From contig JAAUZC010000012.1 of assembly GCA_014804795.1 (NCBI GenBank), positions 7,076 to 71,075 on the forward strand: 64,000 nucleotides of DNA, written 5' to 3'. The notes below the pieces were generated by a model. It had not been told where the DNA came from. It saw only the letters and a program-made list of their open reading frames with translations, and ran no database searches. Source of the DNA: Lachnospiraceae bacterium. Lineage in GTDB: Bacteria; Bacillota; Clostridia; Lachnospirales; Lachnospiraceae. Both the position numbers and the translations under genes were made by a program. Of the stretch, positions 63,987 to 64,000 are shown in pieces. Each line of letters starts with the position of its first letter. Within the stretch, counting starts at the first letter, position 1.

Positions 63987-64000
63987 ATATATTGTGAGAG

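Overview
The window looks like the chromosome of an anaerobic Gram-positive gut Clostridia species, most likely Lachnospiraceae. This is an inference from gene content: GH25 lysozymes with acidic N-termini, an LCP wall-polymer ligase, YesM/YesN-type two-component genes, PflX-like radical SAM and TraX-like proteins, strong AGGAGG ribosome binding sites, and lipoboxes on the solute-binding proteins. No rRNA, tRNA, CRISPR array, integrase or complete IS was seen.

Layout. 1-1200 is the 3' part of an exporter-type ABC protein. 1255-9008 (minus) is a siroheme/sulfur module: a three-domain flavoprotein-rhodanese-siroheme reductase, then an iron/cobalamin/heme-type ABC importer and a fused siroheme synthase/HemD, the last four genes overlapping or nearly so. 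9259-18230 is a sugar-type ABC uptake locus. Divergent from the importer are a YesN-type regulator, a LytS/YesM-type kinase and a protein shaped like a double ABC ATPase whose catalytic motifs are all lost. 18449-23859 is an accessory segment, very AT-rich at its right end: two GNATs, a P-loop kinase, a decayed GNAT, a yjdF gene behind a probable yjdF riboswitch, and a Ser/Thr kinase fused to a degenerate SAMHD1-like HD domain. 24032-30238 holds a MoxR/DUF58/membrane-protein operon, thiamine pyrophosphokinase, TraX-like and radical SAM genes. 30240-36736 is an alpha-galactoside locus (AraC regulator, binding protein, two permeases, GH36). 36892-41384 holds a split cobalamin methionine synthase, an HTH membrane regulator and a zinc-ribbon protein.

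41609 to the right edge is a cell-surface polysaccharide locus: dTDP-rhamnose genes rfbB, rfbA and rfbC interleaved with two GH25 lysozymes, a Wzm/Wzt ABC exporter whose ATPase has a C-terminal substrate domain, a methyltransferase-kinase fusion that recalls the WbdD chain terminator, three glycosyltransferase genes, a phosphohexomutase, a WbaP-type initiating transferase and an LCP ligase. Together they could make, cap, export and attach a rhamnose-containing wall polymer. rfbD is not in the window. The locus also carries two tandem covarying hairpin repeats (45350-45545) and a MITE-like palindromic element (47761-47865).

Best candidates for undescribed biology: the kinase-pseudoHD fusion, the pseudo-ABC protein tied to a two-component system, the reductase fusion, the WbdD-like capping module and the covarying hairpin pair.
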